Positions 35,700-44,356 of a DNA stretch of 64,000 nt are shown one piece after another. The translations under genes were made by a program, and so were the position numbers. Numbering within the stretch: the stretch's first letter is position 1; each line of letters starts with the position of its first letter. Source of the stretch: Sphingobacteriaceae bacterium (GTDB taxonomy: Bacteria; Bacteroidota; Bacteroidia; B-17B0; Aurantibacillaceae); NCBI GenBank assembly GCA_947480015.1, contig CANKBS010000001.1, forward strand, positions 62,001-126,000, read 5' to 3'. Under the pieces are notes generated by a model. The model made no database searches. It was not told where the DNA came from and worked only from the letters and a program-made list of their open reading frames with translations.

Positions 35700-38600
35700 T
35701 TGGAGACCACAGACCATATACTCATTCAAAAACTCGACGAGTTTATACGCAGGTATTATAAGAATCAATTACTTAAGGGGGGCATTTACGCCAGTGGTAT
35801 TTTGTTAGGAGCTTTCCTTTCGGTTGTTTTGCTTGAATTTTTTGGGGAATTTAATTCACTGGTGCGGGCCATTTTATTTTTTGGTTTTCTGCTCGCCAGT
35901 TTAGCGGTATTATATCGTTATATCATCGTTCCATTACTCAAGTTAAATAAAATAGGCCCTGTGATCAGTTACGATCAGGCGGCATCTATTATTGGAAATC
36001 ATTTTTCGCAGGTGCAGGATAAATTATTAAATGTACTGCAATTACAAAGCAATCAAAATGCAAATGGCTCGCAAGAATTATTACTTGCCGGCATTACACA
36101 AAAAATAAACGAGTTAAATCCGATTCCCTTTGCGAAGGCCATCGATTTGAATGAAAACCGTAAGTATTTAAAATATGTTTTACCGCTTTTTCTGTTTACC
36201 ACGGCCATTGCTATCATTTGGCCTCAGGTAATTTCGAAAAGTACCGCGCGCTTAGTGCATTATCAAACCTATTATGAAAAAGAAATGCCTTTTCAATTTG
36301 GCATTCAAAATAAAAAGTTAGAAGCACTTCAAACCCTAGATTATAAGCTCGAAGTGAAGATAAGTGGCACGCAATTTCCGGATGAAGTTTTTATTGAGAT
36401 AAAAGGCATTGAATACAAACTCGAAAAAGAAAGCGCTAATCACTTTTATTATACGTTCACCAATATCCAAACTACAACCAATTTTCAATTGTCTGCGGCC
36501 GGTTATCTTTCAAAAGAATACGAACTCAAGGTATTGCCTAAACCTTCTTTGGTGCAATTTAATTTGCAACTTATTTATCCGACCTATCTCGAAAAACCAA
36601 ATGAACAACTGAGTAATACCGGTGACCTGCAAATTCCGCAAGGCACCAAGGTGAACTGGGTTTTTAATACAAAAAACACCGATCGTTTAACCTTGCAGTT
36701 TGCCGATTCAATGGCTAAACCCGAAAAAGAAGCCGATAATCAATTTAGTTTTTCTCGCCGCTTTTTTCAAAATAACAATTACACCATTAAAACACTCAAT
36801 CAGTTTGTTTCAAACGAATCTGATTCTGTAAATTATGGCATTCATGTTATTGCCGACCAGTTTCCTGCCATTGATGTAACAGAAAAGGTGGACACCATAA
36901 ACCCTAAGGATATTTATTTCAGTGGACAAATAAAAGACGATCACGGCTTTTCGCAGCTGAATTTTCATTTTAAAAAAATCAGCACCGACTCTACCGGAAA
37001 GACTAATGAGAACAGTGGCGTTTATCCAATAACCGTTGCTAAAAAACAAATTACCCAATCTTATTTTTATTTATTCGATGCCACTGCCTACAGCCTTAAT
37101 CCGGGCGACAAAGTAGAATATTATTTTGAAGTCTTTGATAACGATGGTGTAATCGGGCCAAAATCTTCAAAAACCCAGCTCATGATTTTTAAGGCTCCGA
37201 GTAAGGACGAGATTAATGAAACAACTGAAAAAAATAATTCAGAAATCAAAAAAGACCTCGAAGAAAGTATTAAGAAAGCAAAACAATTACAAAAGGATGT
37301 AAACGATTTGGCTAAGAAGATTAACGATAAAAAACAATTGGGTTATGAGGATAAGAAAAGTCTGGAAGATCTTTTGAAAAAACAAAAGGAGCTTCAGAAC
37401 AAGGTAGAAGAGGTGAAGAAGGAAAACGAAGAGAACAATAAACGACAAAGTGAATTCACACCAATGGATGAGTCGATCATGGAAAAACAAAAGCAACTGG
37501 AAGCTTTGTTCGAAAATGTGATGACCCCAGAAATGAAAAAGTTATTTGATGAGTTAAACAAAATGCTTGAAAAACTCGATAAAAATCAGGTGCAGGAAAA
37601 GCTGGAAGAGTTAAAATTAAACAACAAAGACATTGAAAAGGAATTAGACAGAAATCTGGAAGCCTTTAAACAGCTTGAAGTGGAGCAAAAGATGCAGAGT
37701 GCCATAGAAAAACTGGATGAACTTAAAAACAAAGAACTTGCACTAAATAAAGAAACGGACGCTAAGAAGGATCTGAACGAAAAGAATGCCGACACAAAAA
37801 AGCAGAATGATAAAAACGATAAGTCGGATAAAGTAGAAGATAAAAAGTCTAATGATAAGAACGATGTTTCTGATAAAGCAGAAGACAAAAAGGGAGACAA
37901 CAAAGATTCGAAAAAAGCCGATTCAAAAGACTTAGAGAAAAAGCAGGATGACATTAAAAAAGAATTTGAAGATTTAAAAAAGGAGCTGAAAGAGATTGAG
38001 AAAAAAAATGCGGAATTAGAAGAGCCGAACAAACTTCCTGAAACGGAGGAAAAACAAAATGAGATTAGTAAAGATATGGAAAACAGTTCTGACCAATTAG
38101 AACAGAACAATAAAAAGAACGCTTCCAAATCACAAAAAAGTGCCGCCGAAAAAATGGAAGAGATGAAAAATGCCATGGAGCAAGCGATGGCTGATTCTGA
38201 AGAAAAGCAAGATGGCGAAAATGCCGCGGCGCTAAGACAAATTCTTGAAAATTTATTAAACTTATCCTTTGCGCAGGAAGATTTAATTAAGGTCTTGCCA
38301 AAAACACGTATTGATAATCCTCAATATTTAGGCATTCCTAAACAACAAAATAAATTAAAAGACGACAGTAAAATTATAGAGGATAGTTTGTTGGCCTTAA
38401 GTAAAAGAGCCCCACAAATTAGCGCCATTATAAATCGGGAGATTAGTTCCATTCATTCTAATATGGACAAAACCGTGAAAGCATTGGCCGATCGCAATAC
38501 CTCAGAAAGTGCCATGCGCATGCAACTTACCATGAAATCGGTAAATGATTTGGCGGTTTTATTAAACGAGTCGCTTGAGCAAATGCAGGCACAAATGAAA

Positions 38601-39269
38601 CAAAAAAAGGGCAGTCCGGGTAAAGGCAAATGTAAAAAACCAGGATCGGGTTCAGGGTCTAGTCCTTCAAAGAAAGGTTCGTCGGTAGCCAACATGCGTA
38701 AGTTACAAGAGCAGTTAAATCAGCAATTGCAGCAATTAAAAGAGGCACTTGACAAGGGGCAAAAGCCGGGGAATAAACCTGGCGAAAAACCAGGTCAAAA
38801 AGGCGGTAAAGGAATGGGTCAGAATGGTCAAAGCGGGGTGAATATGCCGGGCAGCAGCGAGCAATTTGCAAAAATGGCCGCTCAGCAGGAAGCTTTAAGG
38901 AGGCAGATGCAGGCATTAATGGATAAATTAAAAAACAATGGAAAAACCCCTGGTGGAAGTATGACCAACATGATGGAAGAAACCGAGAAAGAGCTTGTAA
39001 ATAAGCAAATTACAAACCAAACCCTTAAAAGACAGCAAGATATATTGAGTAAATTACTCGAAAGCGAAAAAGCTGAGCGAGAAAGGGAGCAAGACGAGCA
39101 ACGTAAAAGTAATGAAGCAAAAACTCAGAATTTAAGCAACCCTAGTCAATTTTTAGAGTATAAAAGACTAAAAGAAAAGGAAATGGAATTGTTAAATACC
39201 GTTCCGCCAAGTTTAACTCCTTTTTATAAAGAAAAAGTTAATACTTATTTCAATAGTTTAAGTAAATGA
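35700..39269 (+). CDS. Large DUF4175-family membrane protein with long charged coiled coil
   Basis: A 1189-residue protein of the Bacteroidota/Alphaproteobacteria DUF4175 type. The start is TTG at 35700. Two N-terminal transmembrane helices (about 25-72) and a third (about 160-180) precede an extracytoplasmic beta-rich region (to about 500). A very long Glu/Lys coiled coil follows (about 500-860), containing a low-complexity Lys/Asp block near 690-760, and then a Gly/Pro/Lys-rich, Gln-rich C-terminal part. No enzyme motif is visible. Its last codons overlap the start of the GHKL ATPase gene as ATGA (39266-39269), so the two are translationally coupled. An envelope scaffold role is inferred. 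Confidence 0.8.
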   Translation: METTDHILIQKLDEFIRRYYKNQLLKGGIYASGILLGAFLSVVLLEFFGEFNSLVRAILFFGFLLASLAVLYRYIIVPLLKLNKIGPVISYDQAASIIGNHFSQVQDKLLNVLQLQSNQNANGSQELLLAGITQKINELNPIPFAKAIDLNENRKYLKYVLPLFLFTTAIAIIWPQVISKSTARLVHYQTYYEKEMPFQFGIQNKKLEALQTLDYKLEVKISGTQFPDEVFIEIKGIEYKLEKESANHFYYTFTNIQTTTNFQLSAAGYLSKEYELKVLPKPSLVQFNLQLIYPTYLEKPNEQLSNTGDLQIPQGTKVNWVFNTKNTDRLTLQFADSMAKPEKEADNQFSFSRRFFQNNNYTIKTLNQFVSNESDSVNYGIHVIADQFPAIDVTEKVDTINPKDIYFSGQIKDDHGFSQLNFHFKKISTDSTGKTNENSGVYPITVAKKQITQSYFYLFDATAYSLNPGDKVEYYFEVFDNDGVIGPKSSKTQLMIFKAPSKDEINETTEKNNSEIKKDLEESIKKAKQLQKDVNDLAKKINDKKQLGYEDKKSLEDLLKKQKELQNKVEEVKKENEENNKRQSEFTPMDESIMEKQKQLEALFENVMTPEMKKLFDELNKMLEKLDKNQVQEKLEELKLNNKDIEKELDRNLEAFKQLEVEQKMQSAIEKLDELKNKELALNKETDAKKDLNEKNADTKKQNDKNDKSDKVEDKKSNDKNDVSDKAEDKKGDNKDSKKADSKDLEKKQDDIKKEFEDLKKELKEIEKKNAELEEPNKLPETEEKQNEISKDMENSSDQLEQNNKKNASKSQKSAAEKMEEMKNAMEQAMADSEEKQDGENAAALRQILENLLNLSFAQEDLIKVLPKTRIDNPQYLGIPKQQNKLKDDSKIIEDSLLALSKRAPQISAIINREISSIHSNMDKTVKALADRNTSESAMRMQLTMKSVNDLAVLLNESLEQMQAQMKQKKGSPGKGKCKKPGSGSGSSPSKKGSSVANMRKLQEQLNQQLQQLKEALDKGQKPGNKPGEKPGQKGGKGMGQNGQSGVNMPGSSEQFAKMAAQQEALRRQMQALMDKLKNNGKTPGGSMTNMMEETEKELVNKQITNQTLKRQQDILSKLLESEKAEREREQDEQRKSNEAKTQNLSNPSQFLEYKRLKEKEMELLNTVPPSLTPFYKEKVNTYFNSLSK

Positions 39270-39673
39270 TACCTACCAAATACCAGTCCTTAAAAATAAA
39301 CTCAAACACCCAAAGTTTACGTTTGGTTGAACGGCTTATTGAAGACGTATGTCAGGTTTATGGTGTTAATGAAGACATATATGGCAACATGCTTATAGCA
39401 GTTACTGAAGCAGTGAATAATGCCATCCATCATGGTAATGCCGATGATCCTGAAAAATTTGTGCGCATAGGATTTGAGTCGGAAAATAAAAAGCTTATTT
39501 TTTCGGTGGTTGATGAAGGTCCCGGGTTTGATTACCGTAATTTACCCGATCCCACAGACCCGGCCAATCTCGATAAAATAAGTGGTCGTGGTGTATTTTT
39601 AATGCAAAACCTCAGTGATTTTATTCAGTTCGAACAAAACGGCAACAAAGTGTTATTAGGCTTCAACGCTTAA
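39266..39673 (+). CDS. GHKL ATP-binding protein (RsbW/SpoIIAB-like)
   Basis: A 135-residue stand-alone histidine-kinase-type ATPase domain. N box (AVTEAVNNAIHHGN), G1 box (VVDEGPGFDYRNLPDP) and G2-like loop (ISGRGVFLMQNL) are intact, as in anti-sigma serine kinases RsbW/SpoIIAB. No anti-anti-sigma (STAS) protein, sigma factor or phosphatase is nearby, so the usual partner-switch is not shown. It overlaps the DUF4175 gene by four bases (ATGA), pointing to a working relationship with that protein. Equivalent genes recur beside ybeY/DUF4175 in Bacteroidota; the partner is unknown. Confidence 0.88.
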   Translation: MIPTKYQSLKINSNTQSLRLVERLIEDVCQVYGVNEDIYGNMLIAVTEAVNNAIHHGNADDPEKFVRIGFESENKKLIFSVVDEGPGFDYRNLPDPTDPANLDKISGRGVFLMQNLSDFIQFEQNGNKVLLGFNA

Positions 39674-39759
39674 TCGTTCAAGGTTTATCAATCTCATTTC
39701 TTATTTGTGAAAAAAACGAAAAAGGCTGTACAGTCCTTCGTGAAACAAATCTTTGGTTG

Positions 39760-39767
39760 TATATTTA
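39760..39767 (+). promoter_or_regulatory. Near-consensus -7 box TATATTTA for the TPR protein gene
   Basis: One mismatch to TAnnTTTG; it ends 11 nt before the ATG at 39779. Its position inside the longer frame starting at 39707 supports the shorter protein. Confidence 0.35.
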
Positions 39768-39778
39768 TACATCGTAAC

Positions 39779-41641
39779 ATGAATCTGAGATTTCAAAGCA
39801 TCCTATATTTTATTCTACTGTTTTTGATGAAAAATGCCAGTTTTTCTCAAGTTAATATTGGCATGACTGCAATGCCCCAAAGTAATACCTCCGATAAATT
39901 GGCCATGCAGTATTACGAGCTAAAAGAATTTGATAAAGCAAATCTGTATTTCGAAGAATTATTCAATAAAAACCCATTTTATTGGTTCCCTTATTATTTT
40001 AAAAGTTTGGTTGCGGTGAAGGATTACAGCAAAGCAGAAAAGATTACGAAAAAGGAATTGAAACAAAACAAATACGATGTTTTCTTATATGTTTATTTAG
40101 GAAAGATTTCAAATTTATTAAATGATGCAAAAAAGGAAAAAGAAAACTATGAAAAGGCGATAAAAGAATTAACGCCGGTGCAGCCCTATATACAGAATCT
40201 TGCAAATGCCTTTATGGAGGAAGGTTTGTTTGATTACGCTATTCAAACCTATAATAAAGGAAAAAAAGCAAATCCCGATTACCCCTATTTTTATGAACGT
40301 GCCGAGGTATTTAAAGCGAAAGGTGATTTGAGCGCCATGATAAATGAATATTTAGATGCACTTGAATTTAGAGAGACAGAGATTCAAACCGTGCAAACGA
40401 ATCTTCAAAATTCGCTGGGTTATGATGATGAAGCAGGAGGCATAAAAAACCCTTTATTAAGGCAAGAGTTACAAAAACGCATTCAGAGAGACCCGGATAA
40501 AATTGTATTAAGTGAGTTTTTGATTTTTATTCTGAAACAGCAGAATGATTTCGAAGGGGCCTTCGTTCAATCGCGGGCATTGGATAAACGTTTAAAAGAA
40601 GAAGGACAAAGGATTTATGATTTAGCAAAAATCTGCAGTTCTAATAAAAATTGGGACATGGCGAAACGCTGTTACGATTATCTCATTGCAAAAGGATCTG
40701 AGAATTTATTTTATGATTCGGCCATTATTGAGGGCTTGCAAGTTGATTATTTGTCAGTGACGCAAAAACCACAACCTGCCGTTGATGAATTGCTTCAGCT
40801 TGAACAAAAACTCACTAAGGCCAACGAGCGTTACAAGCAGGGTTACAACAATACACAGATTCTAAAAAACTTGGCAAATCTTAAAGCCTATTATTTACAT
40901 AAAAGTGATGAAGCCATTACATTGTTGTTAAACTATATTCAGCAAGCCGGCATTGAATCAACACAGAAAGCCGACTACAAATTATTATTAGCCGATATTT
41001 ATTTAATTAAAGGCGAAATTTGGGAAGCATCACTATTGTATTCACAAGTAGAAAAAGATTACAAATACGAAACCATTGGTCAGGAAGCTAAATTTAGGAA
41101 TGCTAAATTGAGTTATTACGCTGGCGATTTTGCTTGGGCTAAAACACAGGCTGACGTTCTGAAGGGAGCGACTTCCAAACTTATTGCCAACGATGCGCTT
41201 GATTTGAGTTTAATTATTACCGATGCCATTGGTGTGGATACTAATGACATTCCGCTCAAATTATTTTCAAGCGCCGATTTGATGACGCTACAACATCGTT
41301 ATTCGGATGCGATAGCTCGAATGGACAGTATTAATTTGTTATTTAGTACACATACCTTGGGCGATGATATTTATTTTAAAAAAGCACAAATCTATTTTAA
41401 TTTAGGCAAGTTTGCCGAAGCCGAAGAAATGTATAAAAATATTATTGAGTATTATCCAAATGAATTGTATGGAGATGATGCACAATTTAAACTCGCTGAA
41501 TTATACGAAAAGAATATTCAAAACAAAGAAAAGGCAAAACAAGCCTGCGAAGACCTTCTAACCAAATATCCGGGTAGCATCTTTACGGTTGAAGCCCGCA
41601 AACGATTCAGGGTTTTAAGGGGCGATCAATTAAACAATTAG
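39779..41641 (+). CDS. Secreted tetratricopeptide-repeat protein
   Basis: A 620-residue periplasmic or outer-membrane-associated TPR protein. I chose the ATG at 39779, which yields signal peptide MNLRFQSILYFILLFLMKNASFSQ; an upstream GTG at 39707 would put 24 charged residues ahead of it. TPR-like helix pairs fill the chain, clearest in KLAMQYYELKEFDKANLYFEEL near the start. The C-terminal KKAQIYFNLGKFAEAEEMYKNI and KAKQACEDLLTKYPGS are of the YbgF/BamD type. The role is probably assembly of a protein complex; partners cannot be read from sequence. The next gene begins 2 bp after its stop. Confidence 0.85.
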   Translation: MNLRFQSILYFILLFLMKNASFSQVNIGMTAMPQSNTSDKLAMQYYELKEFDKANLYFEELFNKNPFYWFPYYFKSLVAVKDYSKAEKITKKELKQNKYDVFLYVYLGKISNLLNDAKKEKENYEKAIKELTPVQPYIQNLANAFMEEGLFDYAIQTYNKGKKANPDYPYFYERAEVFKAKGDLSAMINEYLDALEFRETEIQTVQTNLQNSLGYDDEAGGIKNPLLRQELQKRIQRDPDKIVLSEFLIFILKQQNDFEGAFVQSRALDKRLKEEGQRIYDLAKICSSNKNWDMAKRCYDYLIAKGSENLFYDSAIIEGLQVDYLSVTQKPQPAVDELLQLEQKLTKANERYKQGYNNTQILKNLANLKAYYLHKSDEAITLLLNYIQQAGIESTQKADYKLLLADIYLIKGEIWEASLLYSQVEKDYKYETIGQEAKFRNAKLSYYAGDFAWAKTQADVLKGATSKLIANDALDLSLIITDAIGVDTNDIPLKLFSSADLMTLQHRYSDAIARMDSINLLFSTHTLGDDIYFKKAQIYFNLGKFAEAEEMYKNIIEYYPNELYGDDAQFKLAELYEKNIQNKEKAKQACEDLLTKYPGSIFTVEARKRFRVLRGDQLNN

Positions 41642-41643
41642 TC

Positions 41644-42585
41644 TTGATTTCGTATTCACCTATTATTCATAAGATCCAAAGCAACAGCCTTCACACAATC
41701 GACATGCTTCGGCTTGATCTTATTCATGCAGAAGTAAGTGGTAATAAATGGTTCAAATTAAAACGCAATTACCAAAAGGCGCTCAGTCAACATCAAAAAA
41801 CGATCTTAACTTTTGGTGGGGCTTATTCTAATCACATAGCAGCAACCGCCGCTTTTTGTGCTGACCACCAGTTAACTAGTATTGGCATCATACGCGGCGA
41901 AGAACCGGTGCAACTAAATCAAACCTTAACTGAAGCAAAACGCAAGGGCATGCACTTGTATTTTGTAAGCAGAGAGGCCTATGACCGTAAAACCGAAACG
42001 GCATTTATTGAGAAGTTAAAGACTAGGTTTGGCGATTTTTATTTGGTGCCCGAAGGAGGAAATAATGAGGAAGGATTGTTGGGTTGTATGGATATTTTAA
42101 ACCCTACTTGGGACTATGATTATGTTTTTACTGCTTGCGGTACCGGCACAACAGCGGGCGGACTAATGGCTTCGGCCCGCACCAATCAACATGTCATAGG
42201 AATAAGTGTTTTAAAGGGAGAAAATGTTTTACCACAGGATGCGATGCGGTTATTAAAACAAACCATACCTGAAAGCACTATTCAAATTAACGGCAATGAG
42301 GCACTTGATCAGAAAACCATTAAGGGCCACAGCATTACCAATCGTTATTGTTTTAAAGGATATGCAGCATATGACAAAGTACTAATTGCGTTTAAATTAA
42401 AATTTGAAGAAGAAAATAAAATTCCTTTGGATTATGTGTATACCAACAAATTAGTATATGCGGTGTTCGATTTAATCGAAACTAAAAAACTCAAGCGGCA
42501 ATCTAAAATTCTCATCATACATAGTGGCGGTTTACAAGGCAACCTGGGATTTACCGAGCGTTACCAGCGAATGCCAATCCTATAG
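41644..42585 (+). CDS. PLP-dependent D-cysteine desulfhydrase / ACC deaminase family enzyme
   Basis: A 313-residue fold-type II PLP enzyme resembling D-cysteine desulfhydrase (DcyD) and 1-aminocyclopropane-1-carboxylate deaminase. The N-terminal RLDLIHAEVSGNKWFKLKRN motif includes the PLP-binding lysine. LTFGGAYSNHIAATAAFC and the phosphate-binding TACGTGTTAGGLMAS loop are typical. The C-terminal ILIIHSGGLQGNLGF completes the active site. Start is a TTG at 41644, 2 bp after the TPR gene. Sequence alone does not separate desulfhydrase from deaminase; for this phylum desulfhydrase is more usual. Its 3' end overlaps the convergent gene at 42561 by 25 bp. Confidence 0.88.
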   Translation: MISYSPIIHKIQSNSLHTIDMLRLDLIHAEVSGNKWFKLKRNYQKALSQHQKTILTFGGAYSNHIAATAAFCADHQLTSIGIIRGEEPVQLNQTLTEAKRKGMHLYFVSREAYDRKTETAFIEKLKTRFGDFYLVPEGGNNEEGLLGCMDILNPTWDYDYVFTACGTGTTAGGLMASARTNQHVIGISVLKGENVLPQDAMRLLKQTIPESTIQINGNEALDQKTIKGHSITNRYCFKGYAAYDKVLIAFKLKFEEENKIPLDYVYTNKLVYAVFDLIETKKLKRQSKILIIHSGGLQGNLGFTERYQRMPIL

Positions 42586-43325
42586 TTTAGGCTCATCCAG
42601 GAATACGATTTTTTGGCATTAATAGCCGTAGTAGCCGGTGAGCTGATAACCCTAACAAAACCGAATCCAAAAGAAATATGCTGAACGGTTTTGCGTTGTG
42701 TTCGAGATATGCGCCATCCCATCTGAGTTTGTAATGAATAGCCTTGAACTTCGCCTAAAATAATATCGGTGCCGTATCTTACACGCGGTCCAATGAAAAA
42801 TTTATAAATTTCGCGTTTACCGATGTAAAAATTTACATCTACACCGGTGATAAAACTAATTCTTGTTTTTTTAAAAGGCGCTTTGTTTTTATTGGTATCG
42901 AGTTGGTAGGCAAGTTTAGCGAAGGGATCAAAGCTCAGTGAAAAAGGTATTACAATGCCAATCTTTCCATCATCACGTAATCGTTCATAATTAAAGGTAA
43001 GTCGGCCTAAAAGTAATGCCAGAGGTTGCATGCCAAAACTGTTTTTGATTAGGCTATCTTGAGTAGATTTGGATTGATGAGAAGTAGTTTGTTTAACCGG
43101 TTCTCCGAATAAAATGCGAGAGCCTTTATAATCTTCAATGAGCAAAAGATCTTTTTTATTATAGGGAATGACTTGAGAACTATCGGTAGTTTTAAAGAAA
43201 ACCTGATCCTTTCCAATGCTTAGAATGATGCCCCGCTGACTAGTTCCATCAGCAAAAAAAAGTTTATCCTGCGCAAAAACAGTAAACGTTATAAAGCTGA
43301 ATATGACTATGAGTTTATACATCAA
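42561..43325 (-). CDS. Hypothetical secreted protein, outer-membrane-barrel-like (paralogue 2)
   Basis: A 254-residue protein with signal peptide MMYKLIVIFSFITFTVFA. The mature N-terminus QDKLFFADGTSQRGIILSI and a following DLLLIEDYKGSRILF form a small beta domain shared with the upstream neighbour. The remainder (GMQPLALLLGRLTFNYERL... to the end NYRIGIRW) alternates like a short outer-membrane barrel with a terminal aromatic residue. Its start overlaps the neighbour's stop by four bases (43322-43325), so they form a coupled pair. Not a named family to my recognition; function unknown. Confidence 0.75.
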   Translation of the reverse strand: MMYKLIVIFSFITFTVFAQDKLFFADGTSQRGIILSIGKDQVFFKTTDSSQVIPYNKKDLLLIEDYKGSRILFGEPVKQTTSHQSKSTQDSLIKNSFGMQPLALLLGRLTFNYERLRDDGKIGIVIPFSLSFDPFAKLAYQLDTNKNKAPFKKTRISFITGVDVNFYIGKREIYKFFIGPRVRYGTDIILGEVQGYSLQTQMGWRISRTQRKTVQHISFGFGFVRVISSPATTAINAKKSYSWMSLNYRIGIRW

Positions 43326-44218
43326 AAGGCAAATCCGGCATTGATACCAACATAGAGTTTTGGCATAAACCCTTTATTATAAGGAGCCGTATTTGGAGGT
43401 CGATTCGTGTTGATTGCATAATTAAATTGTTCTTTATAACTCCCTCTTAGGTTATAACCGCCAAGCCCAAGAAAATATTTGAGGAAGAAACTTTTTGTCA
43501 TGTTTGTCTGAAAGCCTGCTGTAACAAGGCTTGCTAGCTGACTTCCTTGAGAAGGAACGTATTTAATAGTGATGGAAGTTGAATTAGGCACCTTTTCTTC
43601 AATCACACTGTTAAAGTTAAAGGATGTGTATTTAACAAGGATTCCGAAAAAAAAGGAAGTTCTTTTTCTCATGCGATTGGGATATACATTTGCGAAAACA
43701 CCGATGTCATAATTTTTTTTGGCATTATTCAGTATGTCAATAAATGCGTTTGCACCAGTTGTTGTCGGATTAAAATTATAAGTTGCCATACAACCCAAGC
43801 CGTATTTTTTTTCAGGAAGGGTGTGCTCATAAAAACCCGCTAAATCAGCATTGCAAAGTGCCAAGGCATTAAGTGAGCCAAAATTAGAAAAATTTAGATC
43901 TTCGCTTGACGTTTGGGAATGAGAACCCTTAGCACTTGATTTTTGATTGGGGTTATACCGCAAATCATTTTTCGATTTATTATAAATCTCAACACTGCCG
44001 TTTTTATATTCAACCAATAAAACATTTTTTTTAAGAATGGTCTCATTTGAATTAATAAAAGGCGTTCCTGATTCACTTATGGGTGCGACTATAAGTTCAG
44101 CATCATTTATTTCTAGAATTTTATAAGTGCTACAACTCCCATCTAAAAAATAAATCTTATCCTGAGCCTTTAGGAATAAGGTTAAAATTAAAAGCGGGTA
44201 TACCAAAGTTCTTTTCAA
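43322..44218 (-). CDS. Hypothetical secreted protein, outer-membrane-barrel-like (paralogue 1)
   Basis: A 298-residue protein related to its downstream neighbour: both begin after the signal peptide with QDK-(I/L)-(Y/F)-F-x-DG, followed by a strand ending in VEYKNGS or EDYKGSR. The rest looks like a small beta-barrel (GMGC-type strands, ending YVGINAGFAF). The frame is open back to a TTG at 44236, but the predicted promoter box TATCTTTG (44225-44232) lies inside that extension. I therefore take the TTG at 44218, giving MKRTLVYPLLILTLFLKA as signal peptide. The start could be off by six codons. Function unknown. Confidence 0.68.
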   Translation of the reverse strand: MKRTLVYPLLILTLFLKAQDKIYFLDGSCSTYKILEINDAELIVAPISESGTPFINSNETILKKNVLLVEYKNGSVEIYNKSKNDLRYNPNQKSSAKGSHSQTSSEDLNFSNFGSLNALALCNADLAGFYEHTLPEKKYGLGCMATYNFNPTTTGANAFIDILNNAKKNYDIGVFANVYPNRMRKRTSFFFGILVKYTSFNFNSVIEEKVPNSTSITIKYVPSQGSQLASLVTAGFQTNMTKSFFLKYFLGLGGYNLRGSYKEQFNYAINTNRPPNTAPYNKGFMPKLYVGINAGFAF

Positions 44219-44224
44219 GAAAAA

Positions 44225-44232
44225 CAAAGATA
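44225..44232 (-). promoter_or_regulatory. Predicted -7 box TATCTTTG for the paralogous pair
   Basis: TATCTTTG on the minus strand matches TAnnTTTG and ends 6 nt before the preferred TTG start at 44218. It decides the start choice and suggests a leaderless message. Confidence 0.5.
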
Positions 44233-44328
44233 ACAAAAAGAGCCAAAGCCCTTCCTTATCTTACTCAGAACCAAGGGTAAAATTTTCAATAGGCTTCATG
44301 GCAATTTGTTTAAAAGCCCTAAAAATCC

Positions 44329-44336
44329 TATCTTTA
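44329..44336 (+). promoter_or_regulatory. Near-consensus -7 box TATCTTTA for ricT
   Basis: One mismatch to TAnnTTTG; it ends 20 nt before the ATG at 44357, the same spacing as other genes here, and supports that start over the frame opening at 44306. Confidence 0.4.
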
Positions 44337-44356
44337 AGCGTAAAATTTATAAGTAT

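Noticed and set aside
37586-38176. 196-residue Ser/Phe-rich minus-strand ORF
   Set aside because: It is the antisense of the Lys/Glu-rich coiled coil of the DUF4175 protein; low-complexity AAR/GAA-rich sense sequence keeps the opposite frame open.
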